Shown here piece after piece: positions 20,374 through 32,034 of a stretch of 64,000 nucleotides of DNA. How positions within the stretch are numbered: position 1 is the stretch's first letter; the number at the start of each line of letters is the position of its first letter. The position numbers were made by a program, and so were the translations under genes. The stretch is from Thelonectria olida (taxonomy: Eukaryota > Ascomycota > Sordariomycetes > Hypocreales > Nectriaceae), in contig JAGPYM010000011.1 of NCBI GenBank assembly GCA_020736575.1, positions 744,001 to 808,000 on the forward strand. The letters run 5' to 3'. The notes beneath the pieces are model-generated. The model saw only the letters and a program-made list of their open reading frames with translations. It had not been told where the DNA came from and ran no database searches.

Positions 20374-21822
20374 TCAAGCCACCTGGTACGCAGCAGTGAC
20401 AATCTGCAGGAAATAGTTGACGCCCCGGTTGTTGTAGTTGCTCAGAGGCCGGGGAGTGCTGGTGCCAATCGTCTCAGAGCTGCATCTGCCAAACCAAGTA
20501 AGGCTGGACCCCCTGTCAAATCGCTCATCAATCCATTCCATCCAAGTCTGCTGCGCAGCGTATAGAACCGGGAAATGACCGGCATCTTCGACTTGGACGT
20601 AGCGAAGTCCGTTGGAGCTGTATCGCCGACATGTCTTGCTGACGTAGTCGGTTGTCACGGCAGGGATGACGGTCGTGTCCGCTGTCCCCTGGATGACCAG
20701 CATGGGACCCTTGAAGTTCTTGCCGCCAGAGACGGTCAAGTCGGCAAACTGCTGGGCAACGACGGTGTTGACGAAACTGTCCTTGACCAGAGAGATGGTA
20801 GGATTCGACGTGAACAGCTCAGTGATGAGCTGGAGTAAGGCAGAGTTGCAGCCCGAAATGCCCTCCATCAGATCGACGAGCTTGATTCCATCAGCTGCGA
20901 GGATATCGGAGAGAGATACGCTCGGGTAAATCGATTTGATAGACTTGGCGACCTGAATCAGCGCGAGGTAAGAACCGGTGAGCTTCGCCTGCTCGAGAGC
21001 ATTGGTGGTGGGCGCCGCAGCGACAGTGCCGAGATATCCAGGGACCTTGGCCTTGATCTGGTTCTGAGCTGCGGCCCAGGCGGCGCCACCTCCCTGAGAG
21101 TGACCGAAGACGACAAACTCCTTCGTCACCTTGGTGGGAAAGGCAGCGCGGGCAGCTTGAGCGGCATACAGCAGATCAAAGCCAGTCGATGGTGATGCGA
21201 TGAACTGGTGGGTGATATTATTCCCGTTGGCGTCCTTGGCGACACCGAGTCCTGCGTAGTCGGAAGCGACAACGGCGTACCCGGCCTGGGCCAACTGGAT
21301 GGGAGCGCCGAACTGCGAGTACAGATCGCGGAGGTGAGACGGGGCGCAGTCGGCGTAGATGCCAGAAGTGCCGTGGCCCCACGAGACAAGAGGAGCGAGT
21401 CTGGCGCCTTTGCGGTTCTGGTACGGCCAAAGGATGTAAGCCGATACAGGGACCAAAGTGCCGTTGAGCGTCTTTGACTGGTAGATAATCCTCGACATGG
21501 CAACTGAGGGTGGCAGAGTGAAGGTCGAAGTGTCGGTAAACTCCTCGACCTTCAGGACGGTGCCCACGGCAGCATTGGCGGCATTGGAAGGGAGGGTGGT
21601 ATAGAAGGGGTCCTGGAGGACAGCACCTGTGGCCCAGTTGGTCTGCTCATAGCGAACCGCAATGTTGATGTTTTTGGCTGCTGTGTCGGAGAGGCCGAGA
21701 GAGCTCTTCTGGGCGACGGACAGCTCAAAGTTGGAGGCAAAGGTGTTGGTCTGAGGCGAAAGGGGGCCTTGGCCACTGGCAATACAGGCGTAAGCTGCGA
21801 CGAACCCAACTGAATATCTCAT
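20374..21822 (-). CDS. Secretory lipase (LIP family, PF03583-like)
   Basis: Single exon, 482 residues from the ATG at 21822; the ATG further upstream is less likely because the signal peptide starts at MRYSVGFVAAYACIASGQG. The lipase core shows SWGHGTSG, a second elbow FGHSQGGGAAW with the nucleophile Ser, an acid residue in IQGTADTTV and the catalytic His in DAGHFPVLYAAQ. This is the Candida antarctica lipase A / secreted fungal LIP family, which cleaves acylglycerols outside the cell. A TATATAAAAT-like box lies about 100 bases upstream. The protein has a C-terminal tail of about 40 residues after the core. Part of a run of hydrolase genes that ends with a putative effector gene. Confidence 0.9.
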   Translation of the reverse strand: MRYSVGFVAAYACIASGQGPLSPQTNTFASNFELSVAQKSSLGLSDTAAKNINIAVRYEQTNWATGAVLQDPFYTTLPSNAANAAVGTVLKVEEFTDTSTFTLPPSVAMSRIIYQSKTLNGTLVPVSAYILWPYQNRKGARLAPLVSWGHGTSGIYADCAPSHLRDLYSQFGAPIQLAQAGYAVVASDYAGLGVAKDANGNNITHQFIASPSTGFDLLYAAQAARAAFPTKVTKEFVVFGHSQGGGAAWAAAQNQIKAKVPGYLGTVAAAPTTNALEQAKLTGSYLALIQVAKSIKSIYPSVSLSDILAADGIKLVDLMEGISGCNSALLQLITELFTSNPTISLVKDSFVNTVVAQQFADLTVSGGKNFKGPMLVIQGTADTTVIPAVTTDYVSKTCRRYSSNGLRYVQVEDAGHFPVLYAAQQTWMEWIDERFDRGSSLTWFGRCSSETIGTSTPRPLSNYNNRGVNYFLQIVTAAYQVA

Positions 21823-23069
21823 TGTGGAGATGCTAGGGTCAAGGGGCGTAACAAGAGGAGGGTGGTAGAAGTTATGAAGTGCTGATATGTGCATGGTTGG
21901 ATGGAGGCTTCTCGAGACACATTTTATATCCTTTTACTGTCCGTGAATCACGCTCAGAACTTCTATTCAAGATAGAATTTGCAATTCGATCCCGATATTC
22001 TGGCTCTGCCAAGCCACTATCTGATCATAACTAAACCAATTTGTGTATGATCACATATCACAGACCAACAGAAACATGATCATGCGGGAGCCATGACCAA
22101 CTACTGATTGTGCAGACCTACTTCTCCTCAAGGAAGAGGCCGAGGACATCTAACTGATACTTCAAGATCGGAAGCCCTTGGCCTCTCAATTTGTCTAGAC
22201 GAAATACCTCAGCAACGCCACCGTGTTGGTTCACCCTTGTCGATGAATAGGTCTCGGACCGAGGCCACGACGCACTGACAACTGTGAATAAGAACCTATG
22301 CTTCTCGTATCTAGGTTATCGTTGGACCTCCCACACTAATGATACTTGAGACGGAAAGTGTTTAATCCCACTGACTGGGGGGAGGCAGGCCATGCCATTG
22401 CTGAAGGGATGGTTGGGTTGCTGGATACTAGATGGCTGGCTAGCGAGACGCAAGCATGGAGAGGCATTCCCGGAGTTGTATAGAAACAAAGAACAGACTT
22501 TGACTTATCCCAAAGGCGGAAATAGAGAAGAAAGAAAGTGCAAAACTAGAAAATTCCGAGCATGTTCTAGGTTACCGTTTCATCGGGAGGAGACGACGGT
22601 AGTTGACATCAACGGCGCTGAATCACTCCTATTGACACCCCGATTGAGTAAGCGACGCAGTCTATTGAGCACCCAAAAGGAATTTTTGTCCCTCTTGTTG
22701 TCTCGTGTCGTCTAATACCCTGTCGTTGTGGCGTTTGCCAGCGCCCCTTTAGAATTGTTAGATATGGAACTCGGATTGCCAAAGCATTCCTTTTCATCAT
22801 CTGTGTGAGTCCTATGACGAAAGTATAAATTCTGCCGGAAGTCAAAATGAATAAGCATAATATATGAGTTTACGGACGCTCTCGAGTGAAATAGGTATGC
22901 ATAATACGCGAGTAAGACATGCTAGTCACCACGCGGTGGCTGACTCCATAGGGAGAGAGCGAAACTACACGCCAAAGTGACGCCAGACTTCCAAAAGGCT
23001 GACAGAAGAAAATGTTGCTCAGCTCAGTAATCTCATGCAAGCTTCCTTGGGGTTCTCAACTTATGGCTG
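21823..23069. other. Intergenic region
   Basis: Lipase promoter side and 3' flank of the effector gene. Short open frames around 22392-22845 show no domain and no splice pattern. Confidence 0.5.
21921..21929 (-). promoter_or_regulatory. TATA-like box of the secretory lipase gene
   Basis: Reads ATATAAAAT on the minus strand, about 100 bases before the ATG at 21822. Confidence 0.5.
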
Positions 23070-23540
23070 CTAGTTGTGATAGAGGCCCCATTCAGTCCAA
23101 CAATCACCGCACCACATTTCACCCTTTGCACCGACCTTGCCCTGGCCCTCAAACTTCTCAATCGAGTCAGTGACGAGGTCTATGATATCTTCGTTTCCAA
23201 CTTGGCAAAGAGCGTCAAGCCTGTAAGACTTGACAGTAACGCCGAAAGCGCACGACTCGTACCCCACGAGCTCCCTTTGTCCGTCCTCATCCGAGATTGT
23301 CCATGTTCCGCCACCCTTGAACTTGGCACACATCTTCTCGCAGTCTTTCGTTTTGGGAGACGCTGCAGAGGTCTGGTTTTTGAACGAGGAACCGCTGCAC
23401 TTATTCTCTCGCTTGATAAGACCAATCGCTTCGCCTGCATTGGGACTTGGGCTCGCTTGCCGGTTCGGCGTTGATAGAGCACACTTGGACGTCGTCGCAA
23501 GAGCCAAGACAATCAAGGCCAGAATTGACTTGAGTTGCAT
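23070..23540 (-). CDS. Secreted Hce2/Ecp2-type putative effector
   Basis: Single exon of 156 residues from the ATG at 23540. Residues 1 to about 20 form a signal peptide (MQLKSILALIVLALATTSKC), followed by a Ser/Pro/Asn-rich linker with a KR site. The mature part follows the Hce2 (PF14856) pattern: CSGSSFKNQTSAASP, spaced Cys pairs in DCEKMC, GGTWTISDEDGQRELV, ESCAFGV, NEDIIDLVTDSI and GKVGAKGEMWC. Ecp2 of Cladosporium fulvum, the founder, is a secreted virulence factor linked to host necrosis; the function here is only inferred from family membership. An even number of cysteines in the mature part suggests disulfides. It sits next to secreted hydrolase genes. Confidence 0.85.
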   Translation of the reverse strand: MQLKSILALIVLALATTSKCALSTPNRQASPSPNAGEAIGLIKRENKCSGSSFKNQTSAASPKTKDCEKMCAKFKGGGTWTISDEDGQRELVGYESCAFGVTVKSYRLDALCQVGNEDIIDLVTDSIEKFEGQGKVGAKGEMWCGDCWTEWGLYHN

Positions 23541-24563
23541 AATTGAAGACAAAGGTATTTCCCGAATGCGATATTATTGAGTTGAGAGCAATGTCGGTAG
23601 TTGACAAGTTGACAACGATTTACTTCAGCTCGATGGGCCGGGGAAAACGCCCATGCTTTTGTATTAGCTTAATGGCCATTGGGAATAATTACAATCTTCT
23701 TATTAATAAAGCCATGATGAACGCGCAATCTACGTTTTACTGAACATCTCGTAGCACGGAGAGAGGAGAAAAAGCCTGGAACATAGAAACCACAACCATG
23801 GTCGGCCCGACTTTATTCAAGATGAGCGACACGGCACTCACTTCAACAAGTACAGAGCCGTCGTTCAAGGCCAAGTATTACATTTGAGGGACCGCGTCGG
23901 GGCTCCTGCTCTTTCCACAAAGTCTTCATCTTCCAATAGCGGAATGTCCACTGCACGTAGTACTCTCCTGGGGGCTCAAACAGACCGAGATGCTGCTTCT
24001 TACGCCAACTTCTTGTCGTCAATGAAGGCTTAATCATTCTGGAGTTCCGTGACGAAGACAGACAGTGAGATGCTGACTCTATTCGGGTTGCTTTTCCCCG
24101 ACGGCAAAGTGGTTCGGTGTGCGATCTCCACGGATTGGGCCGAGGCATTTACGGTGCTACTGCAACACGCTCTAACTTTTGACCAGGTTGGTAGGACGAG
24201 ATGATGCCATAGGATGTAAAGGATCGACTAATAACTTGATATCACTAACACTTGAAGTTAGATATATGCCACCAAGCTGCTTGATTAATAATCGGCGTTG
24301 CGACCTGAGCTGGTATATCTATCCCACCTTCGAGGGAAACTCCGTGGAGACGCGAAGTGGAGCACGCTTTGTAATACCTTGAGCATTTGTCATGAGCTTT
24401 CGATTAACTTTAGAGGATGGGCTGTTTTTGCGTGCCATACTTTTCTACTATTTAAACCCTAAGCGTTGTATCTGCTGCATTATTATGACGAGACTTGAGA
24501 AGACTCAATCCACATGAGGCACATTTCTCACCATCTACTCTTACACATTGATATCCTCAGAAA
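23541..24563. other. Intergenic region between divergent genes
   Basis: Promoter space of the effector (minus) and of the MDR gene (plus). No gene or repeat recognised; a TTTAAA element lies near 24451. Confidence 0.45.
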
Positions 24564-25716
24564 ATGTCTCCTTCAGTTCAACAGGCCATGAAGGCAATCC
24601 TCATAAACGGCAACAAGGCCAAGGTCACATCCAATGTGCCGCTTCCCAAGCTTCGGCCGACGTATCTTCTGGCCAAGGTGCACTCAATTGCCCTCAACCC
24701 AACAGACTGGAAACACATCAACGGCAAGCGAGCTGGTCCAAATTCTTTCTCCGGCTGTGACTTCTCCGGCACAGTTGTCAAAGTTGGACCAGGCGTGACA
24801 AAGTCCTTCCAGCCTGGTGACCGTATCGCCGGCACCGCTCATGGAGCCAACTTCAGCCAGCCCGAGGACGGTTGTTTCGCCGAGTATGCCGTGGTCAAGG
24901 GCGATCTCATGATGAAGATCCCGGACAGCTTGTCCTTTGACGCCGCTGCCACCCTCCCGCTTGGCCTGGGAACAGTCGCTCAAGGGTTGTACCAGAAGGC
25001 ATTACGCCTGAACCTCCCGACTGATCCAATCAAGGAGAACACTCCAGTCCTCATTTACGTAAGTCGCACCATGTTGCCGGTCCAATTCGGTCGATGCTAA
25101 CACGTACCAGGGCGGCTCTTCTGCAACAGGCTCGCTTGCCATTCAATTTGCGAAGCTTTCGGGGTACAAGGTCTTGACGACCTCCAGTCCTCACAACTTC
25201 GACTATGTCAAGTCTCTCGGAGCAGATGCCGTCTTCGACTATCGTGACCCGGAGTGCGGTAAGAAAATTAACGAAGCAACAAACAACTCCCTGAAACTAG
25301 TCTGGGACACCATTTCTCTCCCAAGCTCTGCTGCCATTTGCGCCGAGGCTTTGTCTTCCGACCCAGCTGGCGCCAGATACGGCAGCATCTTGCCTGTCAA
25401 GCTTCCAGGCCGAGAAGATGTCGAGACCGTCATGACTTTTATGTACACCATCTTCGATGAGCCTTTTAGCAAAGCTGGGCGAGATACGCCCGCAATCCCC
25501 GAGGACTTTGAGTTTGCCAGGGAATTCTTTGGTATTGCAGAGCAATTGCTGTGGGAAGGCAAGCTGAAGAACCATTCCGAGAAGGTTGGATCAGGTGGAC
25601 TAGAGGGTGCACTGCAGGGCATGGTCGACATGAAAAATGACCGGGTTTCGGGTCAGAAGCTGGTTTACCGCGTCGCAGAGACACCAGCTGACTCGACTGC
25701 TGAGGTTGAATTGTAA
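24564..25716 (+). CDS. ToxD-like MDR zinc-binding dehydrogenase/trans-enoyl-reductase family protein
   Basis: Exons 24564-25058 and 25111-25716 encode 366 residues; the 52-base intron (GTAAGT ... CCAG) is in phase 0 and joins VLIY to GGSSATGSLAIQFAKLSG, the NADPH motif. The N-terminal GroES-like domain has IALNPTDWKH and SGCDFSGTVVKVG. The overall form matches ToxD and the trans-acting enoyl reductases (LovC type) that partner polyketide synthases, which are zinc-independent. No polyketide synthase or other backbone gene is in the window, so it is probably a stand-alone oxidoreductase. Substrate unknown. Confidence 0.87.
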
Positions 25717-26169
25717 GTAGAAAAGAATCAAGCTGATAGGGTAGACGAATCATGATTTCATATGAAACATGCTGCGGCGACTCTCTGCAAATATTACAAT
25801 GATTCCGTGAGAGCAGTTTAGCTTGATCTGACTTTCAATCGAAGTCAATGCAGGTAACAGAACTGCACGATAATGTTCAGGTAGTATTAACGGGACACTT
25901 CGATCATTGATTCTTTGCCTTTTAGCAACTTCACAGTGTCATTCACAAGTATTTCCTCTGATAAGGCCACTCTGTCTTGAATACTCCTGGATTTTCTTCT
26001 TCTCACTAGACAGCTACTATATCAGGATACATTGGCCTAAGAGTCAAAGTGAAATCGATTATATAGCAGCGGGCTAGAATAGAAATGAAATATATCGCTG
26101 GATTAATGAGCACAGGGTTACAAGTTGGCAGGGATATCCAGGCGGCAAAGATGCATGAAATTTCTTCCA
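25717..26169. other. Convergent 3' flank
   Basis: Lies between the 3' ends of the MDR gene and the large unknown gene. Nothing recognised. Confidence 0.5.
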
Positions 26170-28906
26170 CTATACGTGCTTTAGAGTGGCCACGCAGTCG
26201 AAGGTGATAATGATCTTGGAAATCGTGGACAGATCAATCCCCTTGTTATTGGCAGGGTTAAACCCAAGCGTGACGTCGCAGAACAGCGCCGGCCTCATCA
26301 GAACGCCCTTCTGGTCGAGAGGGTCACCGCCTGCGCCCACCTTGACCAGCGAGAACGGCGGCGTGTAGGACTGCACCAGGGCCGAGCTGGTGATGTCGAT
26401 GTTGCGCGGGCCGAGGGTGAAGTAGTAGCGGACCTTGTCGGCGCCGTCAAGGCCTTCGAACGTTGCCCTGTTCTCACGTTAGCACGGGTCGGAGACGAGT
26501 AACTAAGGTAGCTTGTTTGGCTTACCGGAGTTTTATGATTCTGACACGTCGGAACTCGTAAACGGCCTCGATGTCTGTTGGGACCTGAAAGGTTATCTGG
26601 TTGTTGTCCACAAGGAGGGACTTCCAGTTCTCGTCAAAGACTGTGCCGAGATGCGTCGTCGTGTCGACGATGACGCTTGAAGGGAGTGTCTGGCCACGGT
26701 CATCCGCCATGGCATCCGGCACGATGTTCTCCAGCTCGGCGAACAAATCCTCGAAAGTCCTGCTCTTTGAGCTGTCGGCAATTGGCATGTCGGCAGTCAG
26801 CCTCTTCTCCTTTTCGGAATTTGCAAACTCCTGTGGAATGCCGTCCATGTTGTGGAAGTACATCAGACTGAGGATGCATTCATGGAAGACGACGAAGACA
26901 GCCCGCTTGAGATCTGAGAGCGCCCGCTGGAAATAGTGCTCGGCGAAGCCATCAGCTTCATCTTTCTCATGTGTCTCAAGAGCCTTGATCTTCTTGGCGA
27001 CGGCATCCCGTGCCTGTCTCTCAGCAAGCTGTCGCCAGTAGAGCTGCGCTGCTGTCTGAGCCGCCGCCATGGCCTTGATGACGGTTCGTCCACGGATGGC
27101 TTGGTTCAGCATGACGGATTTGAATCTGCCTAGCTCAGGGAACGACTCGCCCGAGTCAAGGACTTCTTTGATGCCGTCAAAGACCTCGTTGGTACTGACG
27201 TCGACCTCATCCCAGTCCGCCATCAGCCCCAGGAAATCAATCGGCGCCAATGCATCATTTGGCAGACTGTCTGCCGTGATCCTCTCGGCGACCTTCTGCA
27301 GGCCGTCGGCCGCCGTCTTGTCGGCATCTAACTGGCCGGCGGTCGTACTGTAGGTCTTTTGGCTCTTGTCGGCGGCCTGGATCTTGGCCCAGATCTTGTC
27401 GCACTGCATGACGAGCTTCTTCAGAGCAGCCAGGACTTTGGCGCCGGCAGAAAGTTCCTTTGCCTTTTGGAGCGCCTCGAAGGCGTTCACCGTCGTCAGG
27501 ACCGAGCCAGTGCCGCATGTGGCGACCGAGATGCCAACCGACACCACCACCTGACCGACGAGGGCCAGCATGGCCCAGAAAGCCTTGGCCTTTTGTCTCT
27601 TCTCGTAGTCTTCCAGCTCCTTTTCCATTTTCACCTTCTGTGCTTTTACAGCGTCTGCCGCTGCCACCAAATCATTCCTCTTTCGCGCCATCTCGGCAAT
27701 GGCCCCGATTGCGTTCTCTCTGGATACGTTCTCGTCAGCCAGGGAAGACATGGTCTTTGCGATAGCTTCGATGACGGCATTTGTCGAGACCCTGCTCTCG
27801 GTTCTGTTTCTGCGAGCCGCTTCAATGATTGCAATGTTCTGCTCCGTTGTCTTTGCGTTCGCGATGCGAGCTCTGAGCTTTTTCGAGATGTAGTCGGGCT
27901 CCAGGACTGGGACAAAGAAGGGCCGCCCGGTACAGCCCTTCGCGCGCGGGACGCTTCGGGCAAGCTGAAGGCGATCTAGAAGTCGCTTTGCGTCGGCAGT
28001 GAAGCGTGTCGAAGACGGGTCCAGCCCGAGGCAGCGGATGATGAACCTGAGCCGGCTAATAGAGACAAGATCTCTGGCCTCAAAGCCGGCGTCGTTGGAC
28101 ATGATGTCGATGCTCACCGTCACAAACATATCCTCCAGAAGTGCGGAGAGAAAACCGCGGCTGTTAGTGTGCTTGGATGAAGCTTGAAAAATGTCTCCAA
28201 ATGCTCTGGTGTCCTCGTAGCTCGGCCCGGCCAACTCTAGCTGACTGACGCTTCGAAGCGATCGGAAGCGGATGCCGTCGCCGGAGAAGACGATCTCCCG
28301 GCCGACATCCTCTGCTCTGAGGCGGCTGTGAAGGTTGGGACATTCTTCGCCTTGGAGCAGCCTGGGACATGCCGCATTGGCAGGGAGAAGCTCGAGAGTA
28401 GGCTTTGCGACAGCCTGGGAGCCGTGATGGTAGGTGAGCTGAAGGTTCGGAAGGGCCTCCTCGCAGTAGAGGAAGATCCGAAAGGCCCCATCGCCGCACA
28501 CGATGTCCAAGTTTGCGCGGGACACGTCGTCGGTCGAAAAGTCACGCGTGAAGATGTGGATTGTCCGCAGTCTCGTGTCAGCAACGTTGATGGTGCTGGA
28601 GTTGTTGAGGACAATCTTGTCGGCGTAGACATGGAGATAGCGCGTCCGGCCGTCTTCCTTACACTTGGCGATCGAGTCTGATAGGTTGAGCGTCTTCTGG
28701 TAGACGAAGAGCTGGGCCTTGTCAGTGTCTCGTGCAGTTACTTGGCGGCCGCTCTTACGTGATGTCCTCTTCTGCAGAGACTTTCCGCGTCCTCCATGGC
28801 TGCTATAGCTTCCAGTCTTCGAAAAAAAGAATTGTACGTGTGAGGTACGTTGTCGTCGTTGAATGAAAGCCTTTAGGTTGTGCGTACCGAGTTCGTTTTC
28901 TCTCAT
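26170..28906 (-). CDS. Large protein of unknown family with internal hydrophobic segment between helical arms
   Basis: Exons 28906-26526 and 26467-26170 splice in frame (GTAAGC donor, AACAG acceptor, CTAAC branch) to 892 residues. I do not recognise the family. Residues up to about 330 look beta-rich with scattered Cys. About 335-440 is a charged, coiled-coil-like helical region. About 443-475 is a hydrophobic, Gly/Val-rich stretch (LVGQVVVSVGISVATCG) long enough to span a membrane or form a hairpin. A second long helical region follows, and the C-terminal 150 residues again look beta-rich. No signal peptide. This layout recalls alpha-helical pore-forming proteins, but only as an architectural analogy. 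The start is uncertain: the first ATG in frame is at 28906. It is divergent from 29410. Confidence 0.75.
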
Positions 28907-29409
28907 GCCCGCTTTCTGTCCCTCGAGTTCTCGACCGCGGCTAATAAAGGCGCTCAAGATACCTTAAGACAAGTAAGGCCTCAATTAGAAACGATAGCTT
29001 AGTTAGTGGCCAGCTGGACATCGTATAGTTGCTCGCCAAGCTTTACTTGGACATAGATTGGGCGAGACTCTTAGGCGGTGCCCGTACTTTCTCTTGGAGG
29101 CCTGCAGGAAGAGGCCGAATGAGTTTAGCTCGCAGGCCTGGAAGGGCCCAAAGCCCCAGGCTATTGATGATCTACCAATATTCCTTTGCCACTGCCCTCA
29201 TTCCAGCGGTCTAGGCGCTGTGGATGGCTACCAATAGCGCATGCTGACTGTGACGATGGGTTGGATGTTGTCGACCGCACCAACTCGGCGTCTCTACAGG
29301 CGCATAACTAAGTCAGCAGAGGGCCGTCTCCCCCTTCTCTCAACCACCAGCCGTTGCGCTTCAAGTCTTTCAGTCATTTCAGGATATTCTTCAATCCACG
29401 CCAACAGTC
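28907..29409. promoter_or_regulatory. Shared divergent promoter of the unknown gene pair
   Basis: 503 bases separate the two start codons (28906 minus, 29410 plus). No RNA gene or repeat seen. The head-to-head placement would allow coordinated expression; this is an inference. Confidence 0.45.
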
Positions 29410-30967
29410 ATGACATCTGAACCCATTAGCTCCTTGCGGAAAGCATTTAACAAGTTCAATCCGGCGCGCGAGAAAGACGGCGCAGAATACTTCGTAGAGC
29501 TCGACTACGGGAGCGACTTCAGCAACGAATCCGTCAAGTCGACTCTTGAAGCCAGCGGAGGTGGTAGTCGTGACATTGTTAAAGATGTCAAAGATGAGTT
29601 CTTCCCGATGGCAAGGAAGCTCCAGGAGGTGGTCGACGGGCTTACGGAGCGAGTCGACGGCCCAACTGGGGTCGCCACAACAGGTACTTGACATGTTCCC
29701 CCATATCAACCATGCTGATGGACCTGCTGCAGCACGAAATTTGATTGGCCTGAGCAAAGACCACAGGGACCTCCTGGCATCGTCAACCGCATCACTGGCT
29801 TCGTATTACAAGGCCCGGCTTGACGTGCAAGAGGGGGATCCTGCACCGGGCCCAGAATCCGGGCTCCTTGACAAGACCTTTGGCAGCGTAAGGCAACTCA
29901 AAACCCAAGTCTCGGCCATCACACAGGCGCTCCATATTCTCACGGAATATTGGGCCGGAAGTGACTGCAACAAAGTACGTCTACCCAATGTCTCGGCTCG
30001 GAAACCGTAGTGCTGAACCCTGGTTTCACAGCTGGATGCCTACAAGGAAACTCTAAGTCCTCCGTATGGGAACAGCGGCAAAACCATGCATGATTATCTT
30101 GGCGCTGTCATTGCCTGGCACCAAGATCGCCTGAACGCTCGGGATATCCTCTCTGAAGCACACCGCAAGGGACTCGATTCAAAGAAGGAAGTGGTTATCT
30201 GGCCACCGCACTACAAGAATCCATGGGACGAATATTCGTTTGAGTACTGGAAGAGCCACCCAAAACAGCGATACACCCTCAGCAACATAGGGCAGCAGGC
30301 TAGTCTCTTCTTTCGGTACCCCATGGACGAAGAGCTCTTTCGCTATATAGACAAGGTGCCTCTCGCCCAGGTGGTCAACGGCCAGGTTCAGTTCGACAGC
30401 GGCATGCAGGATGACAACACCTACGCAAACATATGGAACACCACCGCTGAACGGGAGTCGCTTGGGCGCGCGTACCACAATATTCTGCCAATCGTCAAGA
30501 GGTCGCTCAAGTACGTGGGAACACAAGACTGGCTCCGCAAATCGATGCTCTACGAGGCTAGTCTCGAAGAAGCCAGGAAAGAGCCTCGAGCTCTGTTTGA
30601 GAAGTTTTACTCTCGCCAGCAAGCCTCATACGCCGCTGCCGGCTCTCTGAAGGGCAGCATAGACGGCCTCATGAGTGGTAAGTCTTGGATACCGTGAGGT
30701 TACATCTCAGACTAACCGCGTGTCTGGCAGAGATTTCCGGCAGCATGACCGACAAGGTGAACTCGATGCAGGACGCTTTGGATGACATCTACCTCAACCT
30801 TATGGTGGAGGACTTTGAGTCTGCCCTTGAAAGCTGGAACGAGTTCTCTACCGCGTACGACCAGGTTCGTCTCTATTGGGTCACTAATTATTCGCTCTTG
30901 TCCGCTCCCTAACTGGATATTTTAGTTTGACTCTTGGGTCAATTATTTTCGCATCGTGACCAACTAG
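29410..30967 (+). CDS. Helical protein of unknown family, divergent partner of the 892-residue protein
   Basis: Five exons, 29410-29683, 29733-29974, 30032-30677, 30731-30864 and 30926-30967, all join in frame to 445 residues; the last exon adds only 13 residues before TAG. I do not recognise the family. The sequence is predominantly helical and polar, with no signal peptide and no clear membrane segment. Landmarks are a charged N-terminus (RKAFNKFNPAREKDG), an aromatic-rich middle (WPPHYKNPWDEYSFEYW) and a helical C-terminus with amphipathic repeats. Introns of 48-61 bases have GTAC/GTAAG donors. It is head to head with the 892-residue gene. A role as partner of that protein is speculative. 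Confidence 0.75.
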
Positions 30968-32034
30968 ACCAACTCAGCATCAACGGCAAAACTGTTTCAC
31001 AGGCAAAGAGTTGTTTCTTGGGAACGCCAAGTGGTGTGATTCTTCATCACACTCTACGAGATGGTGTGATATTTGTGGTGCACTTGGCAACTGTCACCCT
31101 TCACCGACTTCAGCCCAAATTGCCCGTAAATGGACAGAGATTCCTTGATGTCTCGGGGATTCAATTGCATGTTCACATTTATATGAAAAAGAATGTATCT
31201 AGTTCAGCTCCCTGAGATGTCCTCGATCAACCTGCTCATGCTTCCGAGGGTTGAGATACGTCGAATTGATCGGCCTGTATCAAGCCTGACAACTGTTCTC
31301 TCAAACATAGTTAAAGGTGCATTTATCTCAGAGATGATGCTGGAGATCTAGAAGTTGCTATTCCTTGTTATTATTAGGTAGTGCATACTTGGCTTCTCGA
31401 TAGGCGTGGGTACGAGTAGCTATTCGTATGCAAGTACGATTTAGTAATGAAAGGGCTCCAGTCATCTCAAGTTCCTTCAAAAGGTGCCAAAACGTGGCGT
31501 CTACTACATAAATCGCTTCAAAGACTACTATGCAGTCACCAACCTTGCAACAATATCTGTGAAGGGTTTTTACGTCAATTATAGTTGAAAACTGATGGTC
31601 TAGTTGAGTACGGCTTAATGACATCTGCACTAGGTATACTGGTCTATCTCTTCACGTCAAGTCTACATGGAGAACGGTAGACATGCTTTTATGGGTATAA
31701 TAGCGATAGGATTTAACCACTAGAGAGGCATTAGATTATCGTTTTTAGCGGCTAATCCTTCGGGGTTAGCATTGTTATCGTCAAATGGGGCTCGGATTTA
31801 TCTCCAGATCGTGAGCGTTGTAAACCCGACAGCACGGAGCTCATGCCTGAATGGCTCTGTACTCCGAGCGTTGATGGAGTTAAGCGATGGTCTTTCTGTA
31901 TATAAAAGAGAGTTAGATTCCTGGAAGTGAACGAAACAAATATTCGATATTACTTACCTCACTCGCAGTCAGCGCTCTTCTGACTTATTGAACTTCCATC
32001 TACAACACACCTTGATTACTTGAATAATTTTACC
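30968..32034. other. Intergenic region
   Basis: No gene supported. Holds the promoter of the aldo-keto reductase gene, with a clear TATA box at 31899-31908. Confidence 0.5.
31899..31908 (+). promoter_or_regulatory. TATA box of the aldo-keto reductase gene
   Basis: TATATAAAAG, 127 bases before the ATG at 32035. Confidence 0.6.

Noticed and set aside
24564..25716. Reading the ToxD-like reductase as part of a polyketide cluster
   Set aside because: No polyketide synthase, NRPS or cluster regulator occurs in the window; the terminal O-methyltransferase is about 37 kb away.
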